This document shows positions 12,101-23,800 of a stretch of DNA of 64,000 bases, one piece after another. Position 1 is the first letter of the stretch. Every line of letters starts with the position of its first letter. This DNA comes from Primula veris (taxonomy: Eukaryota > Streptophyta > Magnoliopsida > Ericales > Primulaceae): contig OY821748.1 of assembly GCA_963682055.1 (NCBI GenBank), positions 3,167,001-3,231,000 on the forward strand. Direction: 5' to 3'. The position numbers and the translations under genes were made by a program. The notes below the pieces were generated by a model. That model did no database searches, had not been told where the DNA came from, and saw only the letters and a program-made list of their open reading frames with translations.

Positions 12101-15100
12101 CTCCTTAAGTCCTTGATTTCTTCCAATAATACACCCTTTTCACCCATATCGAAGAATATTTTGTACTGCTCCAGTTCATCTTGAATTCTTTTGGATTCAA
12201 TTTCTGCCACCAAAACTTGTGGATGGTTTTCGTATCTTTCCTTCAAATACTTTTTGGGAAAAAACAAATTCAAATGACTAAAGTATGTATGAGAAGAAAA
12301 CAATGAGCGAAGAAATTTTCAAAGAGTGTATGCAAAAACTAAATAAGTACCTTGTTTTCATTTTTTAGAGATACTAGTTCATCATTGACATAATCCTCAG
12401 TTGTCATGATGTCTGCCATTCGGCTCTCAAGCCGAGTTATTTTATCTTCCCGTGTCTGTCCAAGAATTGCATTGCATTCTCTCTCATGCTTGTACAGTTG
12501 CACCTATATCACCGAACAAAGTTCAGATTAAAAGAGGTTTTATGGTCTTTGAAACTGATTGCTAGTTTGAAAATAAGCCTACCAAGCGATTAAGTTGCAT
12601 AATCTCAGAATTCTGCTTGTTGCAAAACTCTTCCATCGCCATCTCTCTTCGAATAGCTCCAGCCAAGACTTTTTCTACAGCCTGGAAAAAAATACAAATG
12701 TCAAAATCTAAAGTAAGAGTGAGAACAAAAAGCAGCCAAGTGGCAATATAAATTCGTGAGAGCCTCTTTAAACATACTTTTGGAACTACAATCTCAGTTT
12801 TTTCCACCGACTCTAACTCAGCAACAGGTACCAGTTCCAAATTTGAAGTCTCATTTGTATTTTTCGAATCTTCCTGATAATTCAATGTCTTGCACTTAGT
12901 ACATAAAAAGGACCGTGAGTTCTTTTCAACTAACTCAATCTCTTGTGGACATGTTTGTACACCTACATCGACTCTGTTCAAGGGAAAAGTTGGTATCTTT
13001 ATCTCTGTAGGTTTACATGAAAAACCGAATGACGACCGCCTCAAAGCATTACTCTTGCTATTGTGTTTTATATATTCGAGTCCTGGTTGAAGACTAGCAG
13101 CCAAATATTCAGTTGGTGGAGAATTACTAGTTCTTCTCTGTGTGGGGATATTAGTATTTACTGTAGTGGGAGATTTGAGAACTGAAGATAATTTACATGG
13201 ACTAGGGGTGTTGACGGAGTTACTAAGCATATCTTTGGATGTATCATCTACTGTTGAATTCTTTCCTTCGTTATCCACAATACTACTGGAGGAGCTGGGA
13301 CGTTGCCAGGTGGTATTCTCAGAAGAATCTTTAACACGCTTTTTATCCTGAGAATAAATAGAATTATCTGTGTCATTTCCTTCACTTTGATTCTGAGTGT
13401 TCACGACATTATTTCTTAAAGGCTTGAAAGTATGTAGAGATTCTCCGCAACGAACAGCGCTTATTTCATGTTTGTCAACTTCTTTGGAAATTTCTTCCAT
13501 AACGGCATCCGTATCCGTTTCCCCCTGGTTTTCACAAGATTCGAACAATCAGATACACACTACCTACGGAGAAGCTCTAAATCAGAAAACTCATTTTACA
13601 TGGTCATAAAACCTGCTTTTCACTATATAGGGGAAAAAATGCTTTTCGTGCTTTAGAAGCCAAAAGGTCAAAAACTGTTCTATCCCCAAAAGTTCAGCCT
13701 TCAGAAAATATACCTTTATGAAACATAAGTTACAGTAATATTTCCTTTAAATGTAATTAGAAAATAATTCCAAGTAAGAACCGCTTATAAGACTAGATGT
13801 GCTACATTACCATATATTATTCGGCAAGCATTACCAAAATATAAAACAAGGCAAAAGAAGTTAGTACGCAAGCTATAAAAAAATTTATTTACTATAGTTA
13901 TAAAACTATCTTTTCATGCTTAAGTGCATCTCTTGCAAAAATGCTTTAGTGATAATTTTCATGTTAAAAACATAGCTAGTAAAGTAAAAAGTACCCATTT
14001 ACAGGGCATAAGTTCTAAACACACCTCTTCAGTTTCAAGATTACTACCATCTGCGATGGTCATTGATTTATTATCCTGTAATTGAACAAGAAGTTGATTG
14101 GCTTCCTCCACAATTTCCATTTCTACATCGCTGTCGTCATCAACATGAGGTAAATTCATTGGACGGTTGAGGTTGAACTTCAGGAGGTTCAAGCTTCTAC
14201 GAGCATTCCATCCTGTCGAATAACCTCCCGTTGCCTCGGTTTGACTTTTATTTTCTTTCATTCGGAGTAGTTCATCCTGTGAAACTGGCAGGCATAAGGT
14301 TTCCACATATTTGAAATGATTGGCATCGAAATTAAATAATTATGTAGGATATCAAGCCCTAATCAAGAATCTGGTACAGATCTCATAATCAAACCTTTTC
14401 GGAGTGATAAAACAGAAAAAATAACCCTTTACCAGAAAGAGGATTCTTTAAATACAAAATCCAAATAAAAGAGTACCAAATTCTCAAGTTGCTTGTTCCG
14501 AAAGCTAATCTATGCGTTATAACAATGCCTTACTTTACTAATCTAAAAGACACAACTTTGGAACCCTAAAAGATACAACTCTTTGAGTTAAAGACACAAT
14601 TTCACGAAAGTAACAAGTATTAAACTTAAGATAAGAAGACACAAATATTGTGGCAAAATCCAGACACAAAATAACTTCCACGTTAATTAATAAACAAAAT
14701 AAATAATCTGCATCACTTTCTCTAGATGAAAATTATATAAATAAAAAAGGAGAGGATAAAGGAATGTACCTTCAACTGCCTAATTACTTCACGCAAGAAA
14801 TTCACATCATCTTGCATAACTTCATTTACCACAGCCTTGTTCTTGATAGCCTTGGCACGCTGGGCAAATCTTAATGTGCTTAAAGTCTCACTCTTACAGC
14901 TGAATTAATAACACCTGGTTATTTCCAGCTTAGTTTTGCGCTATAATATGATTAAAACCAAACAGAGTTCAAAGCACATAAAGGAACAACTATGCGGCAC
15001 CTTTGTGAAGGAGAAATTGCGCAAATCATTGCTAGTTTTGCATTCCCACCAAGAGATTCTTGCAATAAAAATGTAAGCTTCGAGTCTCTGTAAGGAATGT

Positions 15101-18100
15101 GCCTTTGTTTTCCTGTTTGGGAAACTTCAGCAAGAATGTTTATCAAGTTCCTACAATTTCGATAAGCAAAAGCAATCAGCAAAATTCGAGTAACTCTTAC
15201 AAATTAATTTGAATGCAAACTTGACAGTGAACCACTTTTATCTAAACCACGATGCATTTAGTACTAAGTTCGATGTTCTCTACAATTGATGACAACCTTT
15301 TTATTATGCTATGTAAGTGAGTCTGAATTTAGAATACAGAAAGTGTTAAGTATACCCTTCTCTGTGCTTTTTTATTGGTTATACTTGATCGTTTTCCTTC
15401 AGAACTTCTAATTCTTTATAAAGAAAAACCCTCCAGTCATCTGTTCCAATTGACCTAAACTATCAATTGTAAACTCTGATACTTTCGATAATTTTTGGTT
15501 TGTTTTTTACAACTCCTTTTGTTTGAGGAGAGAAAAGAGTTCTGGATTGAAGAACACAGGGAACAGGGCTCCTACTTTATGGGATCTTGACCTAAGGCTC
15601 TAACTAGCAATTCTCTATATTTGCCCCTTTGGCATTATATGAAAAATCGTTAGATTGTCAATCTACTCCACCTTATAAAAATCTACAGTTAACCTACAGG
15701 CTACAGGTAATTGAAAATGAGGCCAAGTAGGTGAGGATATTGAAAACATTGGGAGAGCATACCCAAAAAACTTCTGGTCTAGGAGTAATTCACTTGGTTA
15801 GATGTACATAAGTCATAAAAGGGTAATAAAAATATAATAAAACATATTCCCCTTCTTTGTGACGATGAATAGAACTGTAATTAAGAGTCGCATAACCAAT
15901 CGAAGGAGAACTATAAAACAAATCGCACCCAAGCTGTGAAAGTGAACGATTTATATTTCCCGCTTCTTTCAAGCGTTCTCCGGCTGCACCAGTTGATTTT
16001 TGTCTTTCAGAGCCAGCAAGATCTACTAGGTTAATTCTGCTTGTTTTAAAGGAACTCAAACCATCTGATACAATCTACAAAAAAAGAAGAAGAAAAAACG
16101 CCAGGAAATTACCATATAATTTGCTTAAAGTTCAATAGAAAATGAAAGAACATCTCATTCTACTTTTACCGCTTAAGAAACAAAAGGAAAAAATTACGGA
16201 TCAATTTAAGATAAGAAGACTCTCTAAAGCACAGAACACAGCATAATAAAGTAAGTATTACCTTGCAACGTGATTCAACAACGCATGTAAATACACTATG
16301 TGATCGAGAACTCTCAGCATTTTTAGATGTTGCACCCGTTCGTCGATTTGATAATCCCTAAACCATATGTAAGGAAATCATAAACAACATGTTTCATTAC
16401 CAACAAAGAATTTTGTACAATAAAAGCATCAAGGGGAAATATCAACTCATGTAGAGCACCAATATCAGGCTAATCAATAAGATAATTCAAATTTTTATAA
16501 GCTACAGTGATATTCAAAATGTATTTGTCAGTATTCCTTTATCTATGATAGCTTAAAAAGGAAAGGAAAGCTAACCTTCATTAGAATTTGTATAACATCC
16601 TCCATTGTTGGTACATATTCCTCTGTCAAATTTTCCACGTAAACACCAGACTTGATGTCTTCTCTTATCTAGAAAGTTTTACCAGACTATAACTTAAGCA
16701 AACCATATAAACATCAAATGAAAGTTTTGTAAAGAATCGCAAAAGCCTAAAAGTGATAACTCTCATGTGATGAACCGTTAAAAAAACAAAAACTTACGTG
16801 TAGGTTTCTTCGACTAGGGTCCAACAGATCAGTAATTTGTTCATTATATATCTGAAATGGGACGCAGCTAATTATTAAATGTTGCGAATACCCTAAAGAT
16901 ACCAATTCTTGTAAAACTGTATTCAGATACTTAACCTCGAGAAAAGAACAGCGGCATTGATATATAAGCTGCTTGTCAGCATGGTTAATTTCTTCCTGAC
17001 AAAATTAAGTAAAAGCATAAAACTTACGAGAAAAGGTTCACCAAATTTCAACTAAAAAAATTAAATTATTTCCATTGAAACACACCTCCTTTATTCGGGT
17101 GAAAAGACGCTGGAAAACACGAGGGGTTAAACCTAATTGTTCACTTGATACATTTTCTCCCAACAGTGTGTTGGCAGGTCCCCACATTGTATAAGTCTTT
17201 CCGCTTCCAGTCTAAATCGATCCAAATAAATAAATAAACATAAGTAATACCCATCATCGATTAATAAATATATACATCGTACATGGGTATCTGGATATTA
17301 GAGTGTACGTCTACTAAATAATACATGGAGCGACAATATCCTTACCTGTCCATAAGAAAAAACCGAACTATTAAACCCTGAAAGGCAATTTTCAACAAGA
17401 GGAGCTCCCACCAGCTGGAAAATATCGTCCTGCCATGAATAAAAGTAAAGTATTCATCTAGGCCTATTTTACCTATATACTCACTAACCCAAACTTTTAA
17501 AAAAGAAAACAGATTTACCTGTGATGAGGTGGTGTCAGTAACATAGTCAAAAGTAAAAATCTGTCTATTTATCGACAACGAATCGCTAGCCATTCTCTGT
17601 ACAATAATATCTCCACCTTTTTCTTCATTACTAGGTGGCCTCATTCGCACTACAACCTAACACCGATCACCAAAAGGGACATTAGACTTTAACATAGTAC
17701 TAGTTTAAAGTCTTTAAACTTAAGAGATATTCCCAGATTAAGCAGGGTTAGTTTAAAATATATATTTCCTGACACAGATTAAGCTATCTACATCTATATT
17801 ACTTTATGTGAATAGGGCTTATGAATATATATTACTTTATGTGAAGAGGGCTTAAGCCTTGAAACAATTATTTATAAAAGAGTCCTATTAATTTATAAAA
17901 TTACAAAATAGCAGTAAACATCTTTTACAGGAGAATTAAAAGAAAAATAACTGTCATCTAATTATTAACTTCATCTTTTCACAAATCATCAAATTCATCC
18001 CCTCTCTCTCTCAACCATAATTGTTTCTTCCTTCATCAAAGATTCTACCATAACGGGTTACATATATTTTTTTGGATTCACACCCATCGGGTGGGCAGGT

Positions 18101-18958
18101 CCGCTAGTATCAGTTATTACAACAGCTCTTCTCCAGTTTTCAATTTCCAAAATTAAAAAAGTTGAGCATCAATCAAATAAAAAATCCGATACAACTTACA
18201 AAACTTTCCAATTTTCATTTTCCAAAATATGTATCAAAATTGCAACATGAATACATAAGCATTTCAGTAGAGATTACTTGCAAAAGAACTATTCATTTAG
18301 TCACAAACGTCAAAGTTAAGTTAAAGAAAAACTCCAGTTTAGGTTTCAAGATATGGAACACTGCCATTACAACCTCACAGTTTACGGAAACTCAAATTCT
18401 ATGTAGGGTTTTTTTTCTGAAAAAAAAAAAGGTGAATTGACAACCCAAAAAATTGTACCAAATAGATATAGAATCATAAGATCGATACTAATCATGTCAC
18501 ATTGCGAACATACATGCTATACGTATATATGATAAAAACCTTATATGGAAAACCGTAACCAGCCTTTTCATTTTGATAAAAAATGACGAATAATTAAACT
18601 TTTTATGTGTTTTGGTTAAAATATTCAGAAATTGACGTTATACCCCTCAAATATTATATATATAAAAACTTGGAGTGTATATATACATATACATATATAT
18701 ATACACATATATAGTATAATATACCTTGACTCCAGAATCGGAGCACCCAAGAGGCACATTCTCCGCAACACAGTCTCCGCTAAGCTTGCGTTTAATCGAT
18801 CTAGGCGGCCTAGGTGGAAGAGGACTCTTCTTAATCGCTGGAATGGGTTTTCCGACGAATAGCGGTGAACGGAGGTTGGGATTGGAATTTTCCTTCGATA
18901 GCCTTCGCTTTCTAGAGGGAGGAGGTGTCTGGTGGTTCATCGGTGTGAGGCGGTTCAT
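9110..18958 (-). CDS. KIN12F: KIN-12 family kinesin, probably KIN12F-type
   Basis: Plus-end-directed type microtubule motor of the plant KIN-12 family, several members of which act at the phragmoplast. Exons on the minus strand: 18725-18958, 17519-17656, 17346-17429, 17086-17211, 16936-16995, 16798-16851, 16576-16668, 16262-16357, 15929-16074, 15001-15150, 14770-14899, 14025-14276, 12778-13524, 12583-12681, 12351-12503, 11539-12249, 9110-9406. Total about 1189 aa. The start ATG is preceded directly by an in-frame TAA. Residues 1-78 are a basic, proline-rich N-terminus. The motor begins at VVVRMRPP (residue 79). The P-loop is [11 protein letters not shown] (about 151-161), switch I is NAESSRSHS (about 276), and switch II is LVDLAGSE (311-318). 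After the neck come a low-complexity serine/asparagine-rich region (exon 13) and heptad-rich coiled coils over the last 390 residues. All key nucleotide-binding motifs are intact. The choice of KIN12F over KIN12E rests on length and is less certain than the family. Confidence 0.9.
10868..11003 (+). mobile_element. Au-like tRNA-derived SINE, 5'-truncated, in kinesin intron 16
   Basis: The stretch GTTCGAGTCGTGGAAGCAGC resembles a pol III B box plus the downstream body of the Au SINE family. It is followed by CTCTTGCAGAAATGCAAGG and a GC-rich block with GGCCCGACCCCTCCC, and ends near GGGTTTGCCCCTTTAG. The 5' part with an A box is not seen, so the copy looks truncated. It lies antisense to the kinesin. 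A separate short repeat, CTAATATCAGGACCTGGAT, occurs at about 10736 and again at about 10844 just upstream. Family assignment is from memory of Au elements. Confidence 0.65.
17787..18107 (+). mobile_element. Non-autonomous Helitron in kinesin intron 1
   Basis: The right end has the diagnostic Helitron 3' layout: a small hairpin CACCC-ATC-GGGTG (18081-18093), about ten bases, then CTAG (18104-18107) followed by host T. The left end starts TCTACATCTATATTACTTT directly after host A (17786), as expected for insertion between A and T. A degenerate second copy of the left-end sequence, ATATATTACTTTATGTGAAGAGGGC, occurs about 50 bases inside. The 321-base element has no coding capacity and would depend on a helicase supplied elsewhere. 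The 3' end is the stronger evidence. Confidence 0.65.
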
Positions 18959-18982
18959 TTACGAGTATAGAGAGAGAGAAAG

Positions 18983-18998
18983 TTAGGGTTAGGGTTTT
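18983..18998 (-). promoter_or_regulatory. Telo-box in kinesin 5' leader
   Basis: The plus strand reads TTAGGGTTAGGGTTTT, that is AAAACCCTAACCCTAA on the gene strand, about 25-40 bases upstream of the kinesin ATG. AAACCCTA is the plant telo-box, known upstream of many genes expressed in dividing cells. It lies within a GA-rich leader (18967-19051). Function here is inferred from position and motif. Confidence 0.6.
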
Positions 18999-19026
18999 GA
19001 TATAAAGAGAGAGATGAAGAAGATGG

Positions 19027-19037
19027 TATCCGTTAGA
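19027..19037 (-). promoter_or_regulatory. Near-consensus MSA (mitosis-specific activator) element
   Basis: The gene-strand sequence TCTAACGGATA matches the plant MSA consensus YCYAACGGYYA at ten of eleven positions, including the full AACGG core. It sits about 70 bases upstream of the ATG of a KIN-12 kinesin. MSA elements bind three-repeat MYB factors and direct G2/M expression of cyclins and cytokinesis genes. The site may lie in the 5' UTR or core promoter; the transcription start is not visible. Confidence 0.55.
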
Positions 19038-19099
19038 GAGAGAGAGAGAAATTTGAATTTGAGCGGAGGAGAAAAATAATTTATGATTTATGAATGGGT

Positions 19100-19805
19100 T
19101 TTTTTTCTTTTTTTACGTTTGTACCCCCGTTACTATTAAATATTTTCAATTTTGGTACTATATCTGATTTTCTTCTATGATTTAATGAAATATAAATGAT
19201 ATATTCAAACAAAAAAAACTTATTCAAAAACTTTACCTGCTAATTATTTTTGTTTCGATATTAAAATCATATTTTTATTTAATTCATAATTGGTCCACCT
19301 AATCCGCTACGTAATGGGTAAAGTTTTTGGATAAGATTTTCAGGTGGCTATATCAATAATATTAAACCCTGCTTAAGGTACCGTACCTTATTTTTGATTT
19401 TGTATCAAACTACTTTTTTTTCCTCTGGTTTGGACCCTAAGCTAATGAAAATGAAAAAACATTCATTTACACTACAAATAAAATTCATTTACCAAAAATT
19501 TGATTTTTGAAAACTGTTAGTAAACTGAGTGTTGTTAGGATCTAGCGACACTCAGTTTACCAACAGTTTTCAAAAAGCAAACTGTTGGTAAGTGAAGTTT
19601 TTCTTGTAGTTAGGTTACTTCGGTTGCTTTAATTTTTATGAGTGAGTTTTTTCTTTTTTACGGTTTGTATCGTAGCTGATTTTTTACTATGATTTTGCCC
19701 CTAACCTAATGAAAATGCATTGTTTAGGTACCTTATTTTCAATTTTGTATCATACTTTAAAATTTCTTTTTCTATGGTTTGGACCCTGACCATATGAAAA
19801 GAAGT
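19100..19805. repeat. Degenerate dispersed repeat units in the KIN12F/SRRP1 intergenic region
   Basis: Related blocks recur near 19113-19190, 19375-19460, 19650-19705 and 19725-19800. They share phrases such as TTTTCAATTTTGTATCATAC, CTATGGTTTGGACCCT and CTAATGAAAATG. They are in the same orientation with variable spacing, and one gap is occupied by a CACTA-type MITE. No coding sequence is present. The block looks like an old tandemly duplicated non-coding unit or nested transposon remnants between the two divergent genes. Confidence 0.5.
19470..19611. mobile_element. CACTA-type foldback MITE
   Basis: The element starts CACTACAAATAAAATTC. The reverse complement of its right end reads AACTACAAGAAAAACTTC, close to the CACTACAAGAAAA terminus of plant CACTA (En/Spm) transposons. 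The arms pair over about 60 bases, sharing GAAAACTGTT and TAAACTGAGTGT, with a short loop around 19535. One terminal base is changed on the right and no clean 3-bp target duplication is visible, so it is probably an old copy. Confidence 0.65.
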
Positions 19806-20805
19806 CAATTAGGTGCCTTCAGTAAAAAAAAAAGTTTAGCATAAGTATTATACTTTCGTAAGTTGATGTTCAATAGAGGGGAAGGTGGGTATGTACTATT
19901 GCATTAAAAATTGTAATTATCGATAGCACACTAGTCCTAAGCCAGTTTTTGTTCATACGTATGATTCGAAGCAGTAAATTTCAATTACATGTGATTAAGG
20001 GCGTGATCACCGTGTCCGTTATAGGGTAAGGGGAGTGTGTTTGATGACCGTCGAATAAATATTACATTAAGAGAGCTCACACTAAAAGTGAGGAATGGGG
20101 ATTGATGTATAATCAGAATGCAGGCTGTAAAAGTAAATTTTTAGACATTTGATAAGTTTGTTGAGATACATCTGATTCGAGTAAACAGTGCGTGAACTCC
20201 GTCCACTATTTTTTTAGTCGTCAACCAATATTTCATTGGTTTGATGCTCTATATTTTAGGATGAAATCGGAACACAAAACTAGTTTGACGACAATGACTA
20301 AGGACAGTGATTAGTTCAAATGTCTGCTTTTGATAATTTAAAAACTTTTAAGTAGAAGTGAATAGTGATTAAGTTAAACTTCCAGAGATGTACGTGTGAG
20401 AGATGTAGATGTATACATGAGGTCGGATAAAAGTGACTAGATCTCGTATCCGTATGTATATATAATAAAATACTAGGATTACTTCAAGATGACGTAATAA
20501 TTTATCGGTTGTTAGTGTAGGTGTTGTAATGATAAATTCATGGTCATCAAAGTGATTGGAGGAGGTACTAATAATGGTTTTTGAAATTTTACCATGCAAA
20601 ATCTAGAAATATATAAAAACGTATTTATAGGGTCAACTTAGTACTGAACTAAAATAATATTCCTGGTATAGCCATTGAGAATTTCCAAAATATGGAGTAC
20701 TAGTAAAAAGATAGAAATAGATGAAGATGTTGTGTACATGTGTTGTGTGGGCAAGGGAAAGACACATGTTCACTATACCCATAGCTATGGCATTATCATA
20801 CTATC

Positions 20806-23800
20806 ATGAAACATCAATCACTAAACCAACCAAGTATCCATAGCCTATCCTTCAAGAAACCAAAATCTAGAAAGAAAAAAAAAATGCCAATATTTGTTTC
20901 ACCAATGGGTTCAGTTTCAAGACTCACCTCTATCTCTCATAATTTCTTCTTCACTGAGCCAACTAAGCTCTTTCATACTCATCACTATCCTAGTTTTATA
21001 AAAAGGCAATATAGTAGTAGTAATGAAATACACTGTGTAAATGCAAAAGTATCTTTGTCTGGTGATGCTAACAGTACAGAGTTAGTTGTTGAGGAGCCCA
21101 TTGATGATTTTAGACAAGCAAAGGTGTTTTTCTCAATCTCTCTTTTGCAACTTGTAAAAATGTGTCTTTTACCTTGATAATTTTATTGGATTTTTGTAAT
21201 TAATCAAAGTACGAAGTACCAATTTCCCGTTTGCACAGAGGACCTGAAATTATAGTGATGGTTGAGACATATATCATGCGCCTTTTCGATTTCCTTTCAA
21301 TGTTATTGCGTTTTTGGTATTGCATCAGTGACATATTTTGTTTGATGTGGAAGGGGAAAGTATTTAGGAAAAACGGAAGAGAGTTTAAAATAACGTGTAA
21401 AGCATGATCAAACGCTACGCAGCATTGACTGTAATCGTCGAGGGTTTGCGTACTTAACAGGGTGTGAGGAAAGGGTTACAGTTCTTGAAAAAAACAAACA
21501 AATTGATGGTTCAGTATTACAGTTCTCGCACCATTATGATCTAGTGATTTCTGAACGATAGTACTAACTTCTAGATTATTAGAAATTGATTTAAGTATAT
21601 GCATGACTAATTAATAGGAGTAATTTTATTAGCTTCTTTAATTTATATCCAACAATAACATTTGTCAACTGGAAAGATTTGTACGAACTTGCTTAAAGTA
21701 ATAAGTAAAGGAAATCCTGCTATATAATAAGGAATAGGCCGAACATAGGCCAGTGGCATTTCTAGATTTGCTTTTCATTCTGCACTTGCCTATTAAATTA
21801 ATAAGTTTGTCAGGACGATTACAAAAAAAAAAAGTTTGTCAGAACTAAAAAGGCATAATTGTTTTGGTTTTGAGTTTGGCTTGGGCATAAGGCTGGTATC
21901 ATATTCACGGGGTGTATTTTTCTAAGAAATAAGGTAGCAACTGCTTAGATCTTTGAGAGTTTTGCTGAAACTACACAATTCCTGTTTCTAGAGCTGTTTT
22001 TATGCATATTCTCAGTATGCCATTGATCTAACACCTAATCCATCCAAGGAAGTAGAAATCTGCTGATTGGAAGGCAGCAAAGGCTTATAGCGAGAAGGGA
22101 TATATCTATAATGCAAGAATAGAAGGCTCTAATGGAGGTGGTTTATTAATTCGGTTCTATTCACTTACTGGATTTCTTCCTTACCCTCAGTTGAGTGCAT
22201 CTCATTCGTGTAAAGGTAATGATTTCGTTCTTTGCCTTTTTGTTTCTTAAAGTTAATTCTGATCGCTTATTTTTATCCTTAGTAGTATCATCATTTTGAA
22301 TTCGTAATTTTATGTATGTGTTGCTCAGAACCACCAACTTACTTTTGATAAAAGTGTTCAAACTACACAATTTTCAGGAGATATGTAATAGCTTCAATGT
22401 AAGCACACCAAAACAAGCAAATCACAGCTTAAAGCATAATTACAAGAGAAAATTTTAGTCATTACAGTGGTTGAGACTGAGCCAAGAAATGAAGCTTCTA
22501 ATGGATATATTCGTAGGATACCGACCTTGTATTTTTCAAATTTTCATTTCTTTTTGTTCTATTGTTACAAAAAAGTTCAGAATTTTCTTTTTACTACTAA
22601 TAAAGCACTCTTTTTATTTAGCTTAGGTAGATACACACATCTTTTAGTGTTATCACGGGATACTCCCTCTGTTGTTCTTTAAACTTGTGAAGGGTAAAAA
22701 TGAAATGCTGTGAAATGCAGGGTTCGACTCTTGTTAAGGGGCAGGTGTGAAACCTCTTGATATTCTTTAATAAGATTTTTAAATAAAACATGAAAGTTAA
22801 ATACAGTCAACGGGCTGTTGAGCCACCCCATAAGTCTCAGATCTTATTATTTATGCATCACAGTTACTGTTCGAATGACATACTTTATGCAGAACCAAAG
22901 CAAGCCATCCAAGAGATTGCTAAAGGTTTGGTTGGTTCACTTATCCCCGTGAAGGTGATGTCAATACTTCCTTCACATGTTATCAGCCTCCCTGCATTTT
23001 TTGGTTTAGAATATTTGAATTGTATCTTGTCTATTGTCATTTAAAATTAGTTTTTAAGTTCTTACAAATTAAATATTTAAGGTCTCTAAATTCTTATGCT
23101 CAGTTAAATTCAGTTTCATATTATTATCGATTCTAATAAACTCCACTTTCTTCTTCAAAAGCATTTCGATAAGACTATGTACACGAATTTTAATTATATT
23201 TTAACGTTTCAAAATGAAGCTCAGAGACTTAACTAAGTCAATAATATGCGTGCCTAAGTGATTCAGTATCAAATAATTAATCCTTTCATCCATATTGCTT
23301 AAGAGCCGATATACCCTTTTGGGAAAAAGGAACTGCTATAGGTAGGATAGTAAACTACTTATAAACTGCAGGCTCGATAATTGAGGGAACACATTTTCAT
23401 ATATCTCTAAATAAGTATTAGTATTTATTTTCCTTCTCAATTTCTACTTTGTAACTCAAGCAGTCAAGATCTTGGATGAAACAGATAATTCAAGTAGATG
23501 AAAGCCAGAGGAAGTTAATAGTCTCTGAAAAAGAAGCATTGTGGTCAAAGTATTCCCAACAAATCAGTGTGGGAGATATATTTGTAGGAAAAGTTGGCTC
23601 TGTTGAGGATTATGGTGCTTTCATTCATCTGCTCTTCCCAGATGGTACTTACTGGTGAAAGTTTTCCGCTTATTTGGGGATCATATAAATGTTAATACTT
23701 TATTTCATTTAAATTATGGTCCAGGTTTTTTTCATGTCACCGGACTCGTACATGTATCAGAGGTATCATGGGATCTGGTTCAAGATGTAAGAGACGTTCT

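Noticed and set aside
12890..13656. Several plus-strand open frames of 60-70 codons
   Set aside because: They are antisense shadows of the long kinesin exon 13 (12778-13524), whose minus-strand frame continues the motor protein in phase.
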